DNA from: Schizochytrium sp. TIO01
Lineage: Eukaryota; Sar; Bigyra; Thraustochytrida; Thraustochytriidae
DNA length: 64,000 bases
Direction: 5' to 3'
Assembly: GCA_004764695.1 (NCBI GenBank)
Contig: SMSO01000025.1
Span: 1,721,102-1,785,101, forward strand
Positions within the stretch are counted from its first letter, which is position 1, and every line of letters begins with the position of its first letter. A model generated the notes under the pieces. That model searched no databases. It was not told where the DNA came from and worked only from the letters and a program-made list of their open reading frames with translations. The translations under genes were made by a program, and so were the position numbers. Shown in pieces: positions 1 to 11,237 of the stretch.

Positions 1-1
1 C

Positions 2-424
2 CAAGGCCGGCAGGAGCTCATCCGCGGTCTGCAAGGAACTGGAGGTAATCTTCGTTATTTCGAAGGCATAATTGCTTTTCTTAAACTTGCATGGGAACAC
101 CGCAGTGTCCAAGTTGTTATTACAGCAAGTTTTTCACCTGTACGCGTATATTTGTGGCGTGATGAGTTCGTCTTTAACGTCTCGCCTGGTGCTGCTTTCT
201 CCCTCCTGGGCGTTGAGGGTATCACCGTAGTAAGCGTTGGAAGCACCCTTTTTTCTGGAATCGTCAAGTTGCCCTTAGAACAGTTCTGTGTCATCGGTTC
301 ACAAAACGGCCATTCGATTTCGCTCCGTCGCAATAAGCGCGACAGCTTTGCTTCGTCAACACGCTCGTCCCAATACAGCACGATGAGTGATGACGTTGCT
401 CATGATTCTGATGATGAACAATAA
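2..424 (+). CDS. C-terminal part of an unrecognised protein (5' end outside window)
   Basis: The frame is open from base 2 to the TAA at 422-424, about 140 codons, with no stop before the window edge, so the start lies upstream. The residues alternate hydrophobic beta-like stretches (for example VQVVITASFSPVRVYLW and GVEGITVVSVGSTLFSGIV) and end in a Ser/Arg-rich segment followed by an acidic tail (DDVAHDSDDEQ). I do not recognise the family. The acidic, Ser-rich C-terminus suggests a cytosolic tail or phosphorylated end, but that is inference. No transmembrane segment is clear. An ATG-initiated reading in this portion is not required, because the gene is truncated by the window. Confidence 0.5.
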   Translation, partial: QGRQELIRGLQGTGGNLRYFEGIIAFLKLAWEHRSVQVVITASFSPVRVYLWRDEFVFNVSPGAAFSLLGVEGITVVSVGSTLFSGIVKLPLEQFCVIGSQNGHSISLRRNKRDSFASSTRSSQYSTMSDDVAHDSDDEQ

Positions 425-1162
425 TATTGAATCTTCCACGATCTGAGCTTTGCAGATCCAACATTTCGTATCCTTCCTTTTCTTTGGCTTTTTTCAGTAT
501 TTAGGCCTATTCGTTGAGGACAAATAAATTACAGATTTTTAAAAGCGCGACGAAACTTGATCGTCCGCTAAATCGCAAGATCTTCGGGTTTGCCATTCTT
601 CCCCATTTTCAATTTGACCACCATTTACAGATATCGCTGCGTATGCACCTCACTATTTTACATCATGTATCTCTTTTTTGGCAGATTATCTAAATCAATC
701 AATGTTATCCCATACTCTTTATCTCTTCGTGCTGCTACTTTTCTTTAATCAACCTAGTATCTTGGTCCTGTCTTCGGAATTATAAAACTTGAAAAGAATG
801 TGACCCTGCTTGAAATACAAAGGTTTCTAGCTTTGATGTTTTCTGACTCTCCTCCCAAAAGTAGTCAAACAATCTGCATGTAGAAAGCCAATTGCATACA
901 TGAATGTGTTTCACATGGAAGGAATCGTGGAGAACTATGCTTTCAAAACAAACATGCAAACACATTTCAACGTTTAATACGACAATAAGCATACATATAT
1001 ACACACACACGAGCAACTCTCTCTTGCGTGGAATCGCTCACTTAGGAAACATATACTTTGTGTTGTGGCGCGGGATCAGAAAAGCAAAGGAATGCTGCAA
1101 GCAGGAGGAAAATAGAAATGGAGAGAGGGTTATCTCAAAAAAAAAAGTTCAATCAATTCTAA
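425..1162. other. Intergenic stretch, no gene seen
   Basis: AT-rich sequence between the convergent ends of the two first genes. It contains only short frames without recognisable motifs and a short ACAC-rich run near 1000-1012. It presumably holds the 3' ends of both transcripts. Confidence 0.6.
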
Positions 1163-2095
1163 TTACATAGACACTGTAAGCAAGGAGGCGAGAACTCCAG
1201 AAGCAATCGCCTGAGCTTGCACATTCACATCATTTGGCCAAAGGGTATGCGGGGGGATATCTGCAGCTGCACCCATGGCGAATACATGGGGGGTGGACCG
1301 AACACGAAAGGATCCTGGTTCTACATCAAGTCCTCTACGTCCACGCTTACACCATTCTGAGGGGCAAGGCAAAACGGTGTCATGAGAATGAGGGGAAGAA
1401 GGGGCGGACGAATCGCTCAGGTCACCAATGTCACCGATGCTGTCATCATGAGGTTCGTCCATTTCAAAGTCATGTACATAAGAGCAAAGCTTTGCTGTCA
1501 AGTTTTGAGCAGAGATTTGCAAGCTGCTGCTACGCCTTGGTCGAGTTGAAATAGTCGTTTTGGTGCTATTATCAATTGGTTTGTCAATAGTAGCTTCCTC
1601 AACGTCGGAGGCGCTGGAAAGAGCATCTGCGCACACCAGGACATCAAAATCCACGACACGACCAGAAGATAAGACAAGACTATCGCTATTGACACAGCAG
1701 ACGTCACCAATTAAAATGCGATCTGGAGAAGCCTGACGGTCCCAAAATAGACGCCAAAGCCAATGCGGTGGAGTGGTGTTGTTCACCATGACCACTTGAA
1801 GATCCAAGTGGCCAAGGCGGTCCTGAAACGCATCTACCCTTGCTCGAAGCTGGCGAACAACTTCGAAACCAGCTTCCCCGCCGCCTAAAACAACTATTTC
1901 ATGTGCGTAGCCAAGTGAGTCTTGGCGAGTCCGCTTCTTGGAGCGCTTGTGGATTTGGTGCACACTGATGCCAAGTAGCAGCGCCGTAGCTGCAGACGCT
2001 GCAACAGCAAGGGCAAGCCCACGACCTGAAGAAAACGAACTCGAAGAAGACGTAGATGAGGAACTGCTTTGACTAGAGATGGGAGGTGCCGACAT
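1163..2095 (-). CDS. Degenerate FAD/NAD(P)-binding oxidoreductase-like membrane protein
   Basis: 310 residues starting at ATG 2095. A Ser-rich N-terminus is followed by a hydrophobic segment (about 27-46) and a basic stretch (HKRSKKR), as in a tail-in or signal-anchor protein. Residues 66-76 (EIVVLGGGEAG) form a dinucleotide-binding Rossmann turn, and residues 270-279 (HVFAMGAAAD) match the C-terminal motif of AIF/NDH-2-type flavoproteins. In the family that motif normally reads GD, where Asp contacts FAD; here it is GA. The central ATG-type motif is also altered (DVLVCADA, 151-158). The middle NAD-binding domain is largely replaced by a Ser/Asp-rich low-complexity region (about 160-245). It may therefore bind a nucleotide weakly, or be a non-catalytic relative of AIFM2-like proteins. 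The frame is intact, arguing against a recent pseudogene. Confidence 0.6.
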   Translation of the reverse strand: MSAPPISSQSSSSSTSSSSSFSSGRGLALAVAASAATALLLGISVHQIHKRSKKRTRQDSLGYAHEIVVLGGGEAGFEVVRQLRARVDAFQDRLGHLDLQVVMVNNTTPPHWLWRLFWDRQASPDRILIGDVCCVNSDSLVLSSGRVVDFDVLVCADALSSASDVEEATIDKPIDNSTKTTISTRPRRSSSLQISAQNLTAKLCSYVHDFEMDEPHDDSIGDIGDLSDSSAPSSPHSHDTVLPCPSEWCKRGRRGLDVEPGSFRVRSTPHVFAMGAAADIPPHTLWPNDVNVQAQAIASGVLASLLTVSM

Positions 2096-5000
2096 GGTGC
2101 ACTATATGGTCAATAATGGAGCAACAATCACAGTAATAGATAGGGCTTGAGTGCGTTTTTGGTGATCGTAATTACTTCAACTTCAGACCCTCAGGCCAAT
2201 CTTGCTCCTAGATCACGTAAATTTGGAGCCCTGTGATATGGATCAGCTCGCACTAGTTGTCGTGGCGACTTTAGTGGTGGAGCCACCGTTTTCGATCTAC
2301 GATGACGTAAGGTCGCACGCAGCCCACGCAACAAAATAGCAGGTTAGAGGTTCTTGCTGATTGCGAAAGGTCTAGAGAGCTCCTGTCCAAATCCTCTCGT
2401 CCGAATATCCTCAGTTCTTGCGAGCGTCTTCCGTGCTGCGTCTGTAGGTTCGGGTCTGGCTGCTCAGCCTCGTCTGCTGCTCAAACCAAAATTCATTTCC
2501 TTATTTCCTCCTTATTCTTTCTTTCTTTCTTCTTTCTTTCTTTCTCTTCCATGTCTCTTAAATGCGCAACTTGACAGGCCATGGTTCAAAATGAAAATAT
2601 ATTATTCACAGGCCTGCTAGTACTACCTACCATTAATGGTTACCAGTGCACTATCATTATAAGGCAAGGCAATCATGGAACAGAGGCCGGTAGCATAGGC
2701 AAGCCTAGCAAAGTCCTATCAAAAGAGGCAGAGCTGTCACGAAACTCTAACTTTCAAAACCAAAAAAGAAAAGAATAAGGATTACAAAGGTGATTCATAA
2801 TCATCAAGCCATTCATTACTCGCATAGACTCCATAGGCGCTTGCTTCATTATCATCAATAACCCTATAATACACTTCAATCTAATTGATCGACATGCACT
2901 CAAAATCGAAGGCACTCTTTCTACTTTTCAGCAAAGATATCCAACTCAAGATTGAAATTACGAAGGCTTCTTTCAGTCTCATGAGTCAAGAGGACAACTT
3001 TGATTGATTTGATTCAAAATTACCAATTAGTAGTACTAATTATCACGACACTACAAATGGAGTAGACTGATAGTAGGCTAATAAGGAAATGAAAAGACTG
3101 ACTCTTTAGAAACAAAGGCCTCCAACCCGGAGCTATACATACAGACATACATCTATGCGTACATTCATACGCAAGAGGACTCGAGGGTGACGTCCGAGAA
3201 GGGGCGAAGCGCAAGATGCAGGTTTCGGCTCACAGGGCCGGTGCCTAGCTGGATCAGCATGGTCAGTCAGCGAAGATTCAAGTATAAAATGTGGACTACT
3301 ACCTCCGCGCTGTAGCTTTATAGCTTTAGATTATGGAAAACACAGAAAGAGTACACACCTAAATTGCAATTTTCATCGTTGTTGGTGGACGACTATGACT
3401 CACAATTAAGTCCCCTCAGGGCATCACCAAGCGAAAAGGAAGGAAGAGGACGCACCGTTCTCGTCTGATTCCTCATCTCTCGAGACCTCACGTCTACAGC
3501 AGCAGAGCTTCGGGTCGCTATGTAAGCCTCGGTCGCAAAGTTTGGTGGATGGAATGATTGGCTGAAACCCTCTAGCGAGCCCTTCAAGAATCGGATTCAA
3601 GTTGTTTTGGAGTACGGATTATTTGCCAAATCGCGATGGCTGTGCGTTAGGTCTCCGGATTGTAGCATTCGGTAGCCAGGGCTCCGCGTAGTGAGTCGGG
3701 GACATTTTCCTGAGTAGACAATCTGAGGGGTGTCGTCCACGATGTTCTGACTTGGGTTAGTGCGTACTCCGCTAAATCCTTTTGAGCGTGGTATGACCAG
3801 CGCAGCCTACCTTCACACGGTAGGTATTGAAACCTGCCAAACAATGTTACCTATTAACCTGGTCTTATTCTCTGGCTGACTTGGGTTTGTGAAATTAGCA
3901 AAAACTCACCCTGGAGTGTCTGCACCAGCAAGTGGTCTGAAAGTCCAATTCGTGGGACAGATGCAAGCGCGATAGACGAACGTGGTGATAGCAGCCACCT
4001 GAATAAAAGCACGCTCGCGAAGCCAAACTTAGAGAAGAAGCACCATGCTTTGAGTTTATTATCTCAAGTACCATGTTCTTTTCGAGGATTGTGAAAAACC
4101 AGATAGAGTTGCTATGTATCTCTTGTTAGTGTGCTGTACAATCTTGGGAGAAGTATCAGCATTCTAAACAAGTATTGACAACATGCATTGTTGTTAATTA
4201 TAAACCATTCTGTATTTACCTACTCAGCAGCATGTCTAGGTAATAGCAAAGTCTCTGTTACTTGTTATACTGTGTATACATTGTGTTAAAAGGGGGGAGG
4301 GTGTTATGCGCGCACATACAGCATCTTGATTCCATTGCGTACTACTTCATGCAAAGTATAGGAGGTAGATATAAACTTTGACACACAAGTCGCGTTAGCA
4401 TCGCCTAGATGCAGGACTGAGAAAATTATTCTTTGCCGAAAATTACCTGTGCCCGAAGGTCTCTTTGAGGCTGGTTTCACCTTTGTTGTATCTTACCAGC
4501 CCTTCTTGAAGAACCCAGACGAAGCTCTGCTCGTTAGTAGATGCTCTCCTTCAAATTTGTACGTTTCTCGTTGATAACATCTAAGAGTAGCTTCTGTTTT
4601 ATTCGAAAGAAAAGTGCTGGGAAGGCTTCATGTCAAGATAGACGAGGCCAGATAATCAGTTTAATCAAATAAATATATAGTTTAATTGTTCAATTGGTTA
4701 CTATTGCCGAGGCATTTGTAGCCTAAGATGAGACAATCGGGACCCTCTACTTGGTTTAGGTTTAGCGTACGGCGGGGCAGAGGTAGAGAGGTTCTCAATC
4801 AGTCCAGTGGCTTGCCGCACGGAAAGGCTCCTTCAGCCTCTAGAACCTTTGATGTATAGTGCTTTGAAAGCGTGTCCTACCTCATTAAACAAGAGCAGTC
4901 CGGGCTGTCTAAATCGGCGTTGTATTCCTAGTATCTCCAGCGGAAAGCAAGCAGGTTACTGATTGGGCAAAGCTATGATTATTCATGTCAGCACTGGGAA

Positions 5001-6150
5001 GGGTCGCCTCACCTTTGCACTATGCTTTCTACAGCCGCAAAGAAATTAAGGTTAACACTATGTACATTGTTTGTTTTGAAGGACACTAGCGGAATAGCGG
5101 TGACATGTTTCCTGTTGAAGGCCTTGGTGTATCAAAGCGAGGAGTGTAAACCACCTGCAAAGCAGAGTGGTCAAAGCTTATGCAGGCAGATATGGTACCT
5201 CCAATCATCCATCACTGCTTGCCACTGTCGGTGATATGCGAAGCAGCGATACCCAGTCAGAGCTGCGAGCTAAGGCCACCGCACCCTCTCAAGAGTTGTT
5301 GCTTTTTGCAAAAACGGTACACTATGGGGTTTTCCTGAAAGTCTTCAGTGAGCCATAATACATAATGAATCATCGGTTGCCCGCTCTCCAGAGAAAACCA
5401 ATCGTTACGAAAGGCGGCGAAATAAAGGGGTCGCCAGGAAGAACGAGTGAGAAGGATTCATTGTGTTGAAGCTGGATGCCTATGTAAGTGGTCACCTCAC
5501 GTTAATCTCAAATCTCTATGAATTCAATTTCTATCCCATTTTGTTATTTAGCAGCCCAGAATAGAACCTCCTGTTCGTACCAAGACAAACTCCAATCCGA
5601 ATTGCTTACGAAAGAGCTAGCTAGCTATCCATGTTCATCGCCAGTAAAGAAAGATTTACAGCTCGCGATTCGACACATCTCAACACAGTCAATTGCAGCT
5701 TCTGCTTCAAGCTTTTCTAGCTCGTTGTGAGATCAGAAGTTCACGTTGAACTTGTCCAAGTGCGCCAACCGATCTTCTTCAACCGCAATGGAAACCTCCT
5801 CATTGTCGTTGCTGTTGCTGTTATTGTGCGTTCTCTTGAATTCAATACAATCGTTCCACTTCACTCCTGTCTTCAGTGGCCCTCACTAGTATGTATCTAC
5901 CTACCTGCGTTCTATAACTCGTTTCTTCCACCGGTGGGTCCTTCAACATTTTCACCGATGAAAAGTCAGTTAGAAAGAAGTCGAAAGATACGCCGCCGCT
6001 GCCACGCCAAGATGTGCCTGCCTGCCCTGCCCGACGTTGCCGCAGCAGCTTCGAGCTGAGTCAAGCGGCTCGCGGTGGCGCCGGAGAGCTGCTCCGCTCT
6101 GGCGAAGCCTCGTCTGCATTTTCCCTGACCAGCTTTGGGGTTGGCGATGC
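2096..6150. other. Long intergenic region without recognisable genes
   Basis: About 4 kb with only short, unrelated frames. A TTTC-rich run lies near 2512-2546 and an AG-poor AT-rich tract follows. I saw no protein motif, tRNA box pair or rRNA sequence. Untranslated exons or unknown non-coding RNA cannot be excluded. Confidence 0.5.
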
Positions 6151-6152
6151 GG

Positions 6153-6178
6153 AGATAGATAGATAGATAGATAGATAG
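6153..6178. repeat. (AGAT)n microsatellite
   Basis: Six and a half perfect AGAT units. Confidence 0.95.
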
Positions 6179-7896
6179 TCGCCGTTCAAGTTGTTCAAAC
6201 GGCGGTGCAAACAAAGGTTGGCTCCTCTCGCTCCTGTTTCGCCTCCGTTGGAGCGGCCGGTGGACGCCGCTGCACGGCTGCCGGGCGTGCGGAGGAAGCG
6301 TCGCCGCGTGGCCTCAGCTGTCCGCAAACAGCAGCCTACTTGAGCGCCGCTCCTCTCTCTGCGTGAGAGAAAGACAGCAATTCTTGGCGAAGCGATGTGG
6401 AGAAGAACTTGGGACCCGAACGTTGCTCTTCTTAGGAACTACTCTTAGCGCCGCTGATGCTGTTTGTCTGCTTGCTCGTTCGTTTGTTCATGACCTGGCA
6501 AAGCAGGTGAGGTGCGTTGAATGCAAAGCTCTGTCACTGGGCTCCTCATCCTCAGGCTAAGATCTTACTCGCGCTGGTTGCCTAAATGGCGAGAGACCCT
6601 CGCCTTCTTGGAGCTCCTGAGATCTTCAGTTCTTCAGAACTCAGTCCGAGTTACGTATGTATGTGTATGTATGGGTGCCAAATATTCAAGATCGTTCAGA
6701 AATAATCAGCGGAGCAGTTCTTTTCTCTTGCCTCGCGCTTATCACGGCGTGTATTTTAACTGTTTAGTTGCTTGCACCGAAGGGAAGAGCGCCTTCCACG
6801 ATAGCATAGCTTGCGATCACTTCTTTCTCTGAGTACATTACATCGTCTGAGCCTGTCTTGAGGTTCTTCCTCTCGAGAATCCTGACTGACGATTTACGAA
6901 TGAAGCGGGTGTACAGTGTGTACTTTTGGGGTCCCCGAGGGTCCCCGCACCCGCGCGATTGTCGTGAGAGCGACACTCCCCTCTCAACTTGCGGCGGAAA
7001 ACTTTTTTTCCCTCTCCCTCTCTTGCAGTTTTTCCCTTTCTCTCGTGGCCGCTTGGTGTACCCCCAAGCTCGCACACTACCGCGCAGTTTCGCCTTTCTA
7101 TTTTCCCCGGACTTCTCCTGGTATGGTGTAACTAGCTTAAATCATATGAATTGCACTAGTTCTTTGAAGTACCCCTGAGCTGATACCCGAGAGGAGCGCC
7201 AAAATTCGCGAAAAAGTTTTAGAATTATCCCAAAAAGCAACATTTTAAAATGAGTAGTTTTCTCCTTTTTTGGGTACTTTTTCCCTTTTTCACTGTTTTT
7301 TTCTTCTTGCGCCGGAGAAACTAGCAGCTGTAGGAAGACCTCCTCACCCCTAGTGGTTTACCATAGGCGAGGCTATAATACATCGCGACTTTAGAACCTG
7401 CCGGAACGGTCCGCTAGTGCTTTTACTACAGGATAAAAATAAAAACTAGAGCATCGGCCCTGGAAGAAGAAGCGACATAGGGAAGAAAAGGAGGGAAAAG
7501 CGAGAAGAAAAAAGGCCAAAAAAAGAAAATCGAAAAAGCCCAAAAACCTAAACAAATAAATAGACAGCTTAGGGTATAGGTTGAGAGCACGGTACCAGCA
7601 GCTGGCCGCGAAACTGAGCGGAAAGCGATGAAAATGCGTGACTGGGTAAGATTCGCCGAGAGGGCGCGCGGAAATCTCCGGTGCAGGAAAGTGGCAGGCC
7701 CTTGAGAGGGGGCGTGCCAGAGTGGCAGTCTGCGGCGCCTAAGAAGGAAAAGCGGGCCTTCAGAGAGGGGCGGCGAAAGAAAAAAACGCGAAAAAAGCCA
7801 AAACTCGCGACCCGCCAAGAGAGGGAGAAGAAGCTACCAGACAGACCCGCAACTCCCTCCGCGAAGCTCCCCCTCTCTTCGACACAGAGAGAGGCC

Positions 7897-7951
7897 GACT
7901 GACAGACAGACTGACAGACAGACTGACTGACTGACAGACTGACAGACTGAG
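7897..7951. repeat. GACTGACA / GACT tandem repeat
   Basis: Interrupted array of GACT and GACA tetramers; a related GACT run occurs at about 8110-8155. Confidence 0.9.
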
Positions 7952-8472
7952 ACGGCGCAGAGAAGAGACCGACAGAAGCACAGTCACACGGACCTCTGAG
8001 AGAGAAGCGTCCACAAGAAAGCGCCCTCTCGGCGCTTCTTTCGTTCTCTCGTTCTTTCTTTCCTTCTTTCTCTCTTTGTTTCGTGGACTCAGGTCGAGTG
8101 AGTGAGCTCTGACTGACTGACTGACTGACTTAGTGACTTAGTGACTGTGACTGCTCTCTCAGAGGCAGGTAGGTCCCTCCCTCCCTCAGAGGTAGGTCTC
8201 TCAGAGTCTCTGTCTATCTATCTCTGTCTGTTCATCTTCGAGGTTCTCTGACTCTCGCGTTCTTTCTACTTTCCCTTCTCTCCTCTCCTCTCCTCTCCTT
8301 CAACGCGTTGTCGCGGCGACGGCCGTTCTCTCGCGAGGAGCGAGGTCATCGAGGGAGAGAGAGGGCATCGCATCGCGAGCATCTGACGCGAGGGCGGGCG
8401 AGCAGACGGGCCGCCGCGAAGAGCAGACGGACGGCAAGAGCAGGCGCAGGCGAACGGCAGAACGCGAGGAGG

Positions 8473-8481
8473 CAGGTAAGT
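8473..8481 (+). other. Candidate splice donor of a 5' untranslated intron
   Basis: CAG|GTAAGT is a perfect GT donor consensus and resembles the donors of the spliced gene near 51 kb. It lies 1.7 kb upstream of the H15-SWIB start codon, with a possible acceptor (AACAG) at about 10157-10161. The acceptor has a poor pyrimidine tract, so the intron is only a suggestion. Confidence 0.25.
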
Positions 8482-8576
8482 GAACGAGCGATTTAGGAGC
8501 GATGCGGCGAGCTTTCAAGAGAGGGGGAGGGGATTGAACGAATCAATGAACGCCTCGGCGGAGGAAACAGAGACAC

Positions 8577-8602
8577 AGAGAGAGAGAGAGAGAGAGAGAG
8601 AG
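8577..8602. repeat. (AG)n microsatellite
   Basis: Perfect AG dinucleotide run of about 26 bases. Confidence 0.95.
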
Positions 8603-8785
8603 GGAATAAGTGGGGGAGGAGAAGACAGCTCGGGAAGCGAGCAGAAGGCGGCAGAAGCCACGGATGGGTCGCGAAACGGGAGGCGGAGCAGAGCAGAGCA
8701 GAGCAGACGTACAAACAAGAGAGGTAGACAGATAGATACATACATAGAGACTGTGCGGAGAGAGGCGCAGCTGTCTGCCATTAAT

Positions 8786-8850
8786 TTGAAATTCAAATTC
8801 GAATTCAAATTCAAATTCAAATTCAAGCTCGAATTCAAATTCAAATTCAG
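8786..8850. repeat. (ATTCAA)n hexamer array
   Basis: About eleven copies of an ATTCAA/ATTCGA hexamer with a few substitutions. The unit is close to self-complementary (GAATTC, TTGAA), so the array can fold. Confidence 0.9.
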
Positions 8851-9777
8851 ATCAGATCAGGTCATATCTTCTTTTCTGTTGGGATCGAACGTTTTCAAGA
8901 GAAGGGCGGCGGAGAGAACGTCGTTGTGACTTCCTACTTAGGCTGTAGGAGAAACATACGTGCAAAGTCTGAATGAAGAGTGAGAGAGCACAGTGAGAGA
9001 CACACAGAGAGGTATCGAAAGGCTTGAAGGAGGAGGATTCTGTCTGTCTGTCTGTCTGTCTTTCTTTCTTTCCTTCTCGCCTTCTCCTATCTTCAGCCAG
9101 TTGTGAGTGATGTGACTGTGGCTGTGAGAGGCCCGCGTAGGGTTGTAGGTAGATAGACGCTAGCTCTCTCGGCGATTCCTCTTGGAATTTGAACTTTGTT
9201 TGTAGGTTTGTTTGTTCGTTCATTTCACGAGCGTTCTTCTTTCTGCTGTTCTCTTGGCAGTGGTGTTCTTTTCCCTCCTTCTTCTTATGTCCTCTTCTTT
9301 CGATGACTATGTGATCATTTGTTTGTTTCGTTGATCGATTGATTGATTGATTGATTGACTGCTGATCCGTTCGTAATCTAGTTCGTCCTATGCAAATGGT
9401 GACCGAATAGTGATCATGCAAGAATGCAAGCAAGTAAGGAAGGAAGAATGGAAGGAAGGAAGACACTCCAAGCAGATGATGGGCGTGCACAGGAGAATCA
9501 AAGTCGCTCGCTATCCACGACCCGGTCGTTATCCTAGGCCGTTAGTTGGTATGATATATGGCGATAAGCGTGGCTAGAGAAAACGATAAGCATGCGGCGC
9601 CCTCTTTTTCCTTTCACTCCTTCATTTTATGATGAAGGTGATGATTGATATTAAAAGGATGCATGATTAGGAGTCAGTTAGGACGGGGGTAGAAGAGGGC
9701 TGGGAAAAAACAGAGGCGCAACCACGGCCAAAACCAGACTAGCAAAAGCTAGTGAGGCAAGGCTTGCTTTGCTTTGC

Positions 9778-9801
9778 CTGCTGCTGCTGCTGCTGCTGCT
9801 T
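9778..9801. repeat. (CTG)n trinucleotide repeat
   Basis: Eight consecutive CTG units in non-coding sequence. Confidence 0.95.
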
Positions 9802-10199
9802 GCGAAGGCGAGCGAGCGCGCCGGCAGACAACGAAGGACTCGCTCGTTGATACCGAGGTGCGTGAAACGTGCTTTGTGCGCTATTCTGTCTTGGGCGGGT
9901 TAGTGGCACGCTGTCGTGATGGTGGACGAGGGATGCTGTTGATGCTGGTTGCTGGAGCTCAAAAGGGGAGACCTTGTGGAGAAGAAGAATTCCGAAGTCT
10001 ACACAGGAATGAATGGTTACACAGAGCTGGGAATCGATGACCATGAAACGAGAACTAACTTTACTTTTGATGGCTAAATATGCATTGTTTGATCGAATGA
10101 CTTTTGTTCGATATGATCAATGACCATGATGTGCGGAAAAATGCTTACAATATGAAACAGCGAGAGCAAGACTGGTGAGAAACACCAAAAGGCAACAAG

Positions 10200-11237
10200 A
10201 TGCAGGCGCCCATGGACGGCTTTAACATGCTCCAGGCAGGAGCTATGATGCAAATGCCTGGACCCGCACCGCAGGATATGCGACCAAGCATTATGGAGAT
10301 GGTGAGCCAGGCTATTGCGACCATGGGAAGTCGCAAGGGATCCTCGCTTCAGGCCATCAAGAAGTTCCTCACAGAACGCTATGGCATCGACTTCTCAAGT
10401 AACCCTGACGAAAAGAACCGCGTAAGCAAGGCTGTCAAGCTCGGCGTGAGCCGCGGCGTCTTTATCCAGGAGAAAAACTCATACCGACTTGCAACTGCCC
10501 AGATGGACGGCATGGCCATGCGTCAAGCACCGCACCACATGGGATACCCTGGACACCATGCTCCTCCTCAGATGCACCCGCACCACCAGCAACCGCATCC
10601 TGGACACCCCCACCACCAGCAACACCCTGGACACCCTGGACACCCAGGACAGCAGCCCCATTTCGCAGGCGGACTTCAACAGTTCGCCCCTATGAGCTAC
10701 CCTGGAATGCAGACGCAGTACATGAACCCGCAGTTCTTTCCTCCACCTCCGGGTCATATGCAGGCCATGCCGCCGCTGATGGGAGAGCCGCTGAAGAAGA
10801 AGAAAAAGAAGAAGAAGAAGGACGGCGTCCCCAAGCGTCGCGGAGCAGGAGGTTTGAGCAAACCCATGCTTTTGTCTGATGATCTTGCTCAGGTTTGTGG
10901 TGGTCACTCAATGGGCCGCACCGACGTTGTGAAGAACCTGTGGACTTATATTAAGCAGAATAACCTTCAGGACCCTTCTAACAAGAAGATGATCATGTGC
11001 GATGAAAGGCTTCGTCGCGTCTTCAACAATCAGGATCGTGTGGATATGTTTACCATGACAAAGATGATTTCAGACCACCTTACAAAACCAGACAACCAGG
11101 AAGAGCTTCAAGCACAAATGGCTGCCCAACAGCAACCGCCCCAGGGATTTTATGCTGACCAACAATATGACGATGCTAACGATGCCGATGAGGAAGACAA
11201 GGCACACCAGGCTCAGCAAGAGCAGTGGTCCTGCTAA
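10200..11237 (+). CDS. Linker-histone (H15) and SWIB domain fusion protein
   Basis: 345 residues from ATG 10200. Residues about 28-97 form a linker histone H1/H5 winged helix (SIMEMVSQAIATMGSRKGSS, then KKFLTERYGI and the wing VSRGVFIQEKNSYRL), which binds nucleosomal DNA at the dyad. A Met/His/Pro/Gln-rich linker (about 100-195) has repeated HPGHP motifs. A run of nine lysines (199-207) is followed by PKRR, a likely nuclear localisation signal. Residues about 217-294 are a SWIB/MDM2 domain (SKPMLLSDDLA, VVKNLWTYIKQNNLQDP, FTMTKMISDHL), a protein-interaction fold of SWI/SNF and RNA polymerase I factors. The tail is Gln/Asp/Glu-rich. The protein should act in chromatin or transcription. DEK_C-SWIB proteins are well known; H15 in that position is unusual. 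The frame is intact and the coding region has no intron. Confidence 0.93.
   Translation: MQAPMDGFNMLQAGAMMQMPGPAPQDMRPSIMEMVSQAIATMGSRKGSSLQAIKKFLTERYGIDFSSNPDEKNRVSKAVKLGVSRGVFIQEKNSYRLATAQMDGMAMRQAPHHMGYPGHHAPPQMHPHHQQPHPGHPHHQQHPGHPGHPGQQPHFAGGLQQFAPMSYPGMQTQYMNPQFFPPPPGHMQAMPPLMGEPLKKKKKKKKKDGVPKRRGAGGLSKPMLLSDDLAQVCGGHSMGRTDVVKNLWTYIKQNNLQDPSNKKMIMCDERLRRVFNNQDRVDMFTMTKMISDHLTKPDNQEELQAQMAAQQQPPQGFYADQQYDDANDADEEDKAHQAQQEQWSC

Larger units (their letters stand above)
6179..10199. other. Intergenic, microsatellite-rich region upstream of the H15-SWIB gene
   Basis: No supported gene. It contains C/T-rich tracts (6990-7050), poly-T blocks (7255-7310), GACT/GACAG repeats (7897-7951 and about 8110-8155), AG repeats, an ATTCAA hexamer array and CTGT/CTTT runs near 9041-9073. 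Long frames here (for example on the minus strand at 8852-9490) are encoded by simple repeats. Part of it may be a 5' untranslated exon and intron of the gene at 10200. Confidence 0.5.

Noticed and set aside
8852-9490. 212-codon minus-strand frame
   Set aside because: Encoded largely by simple repeats (Gln/Ser/Thr/Asn runs); no recognisable motif.
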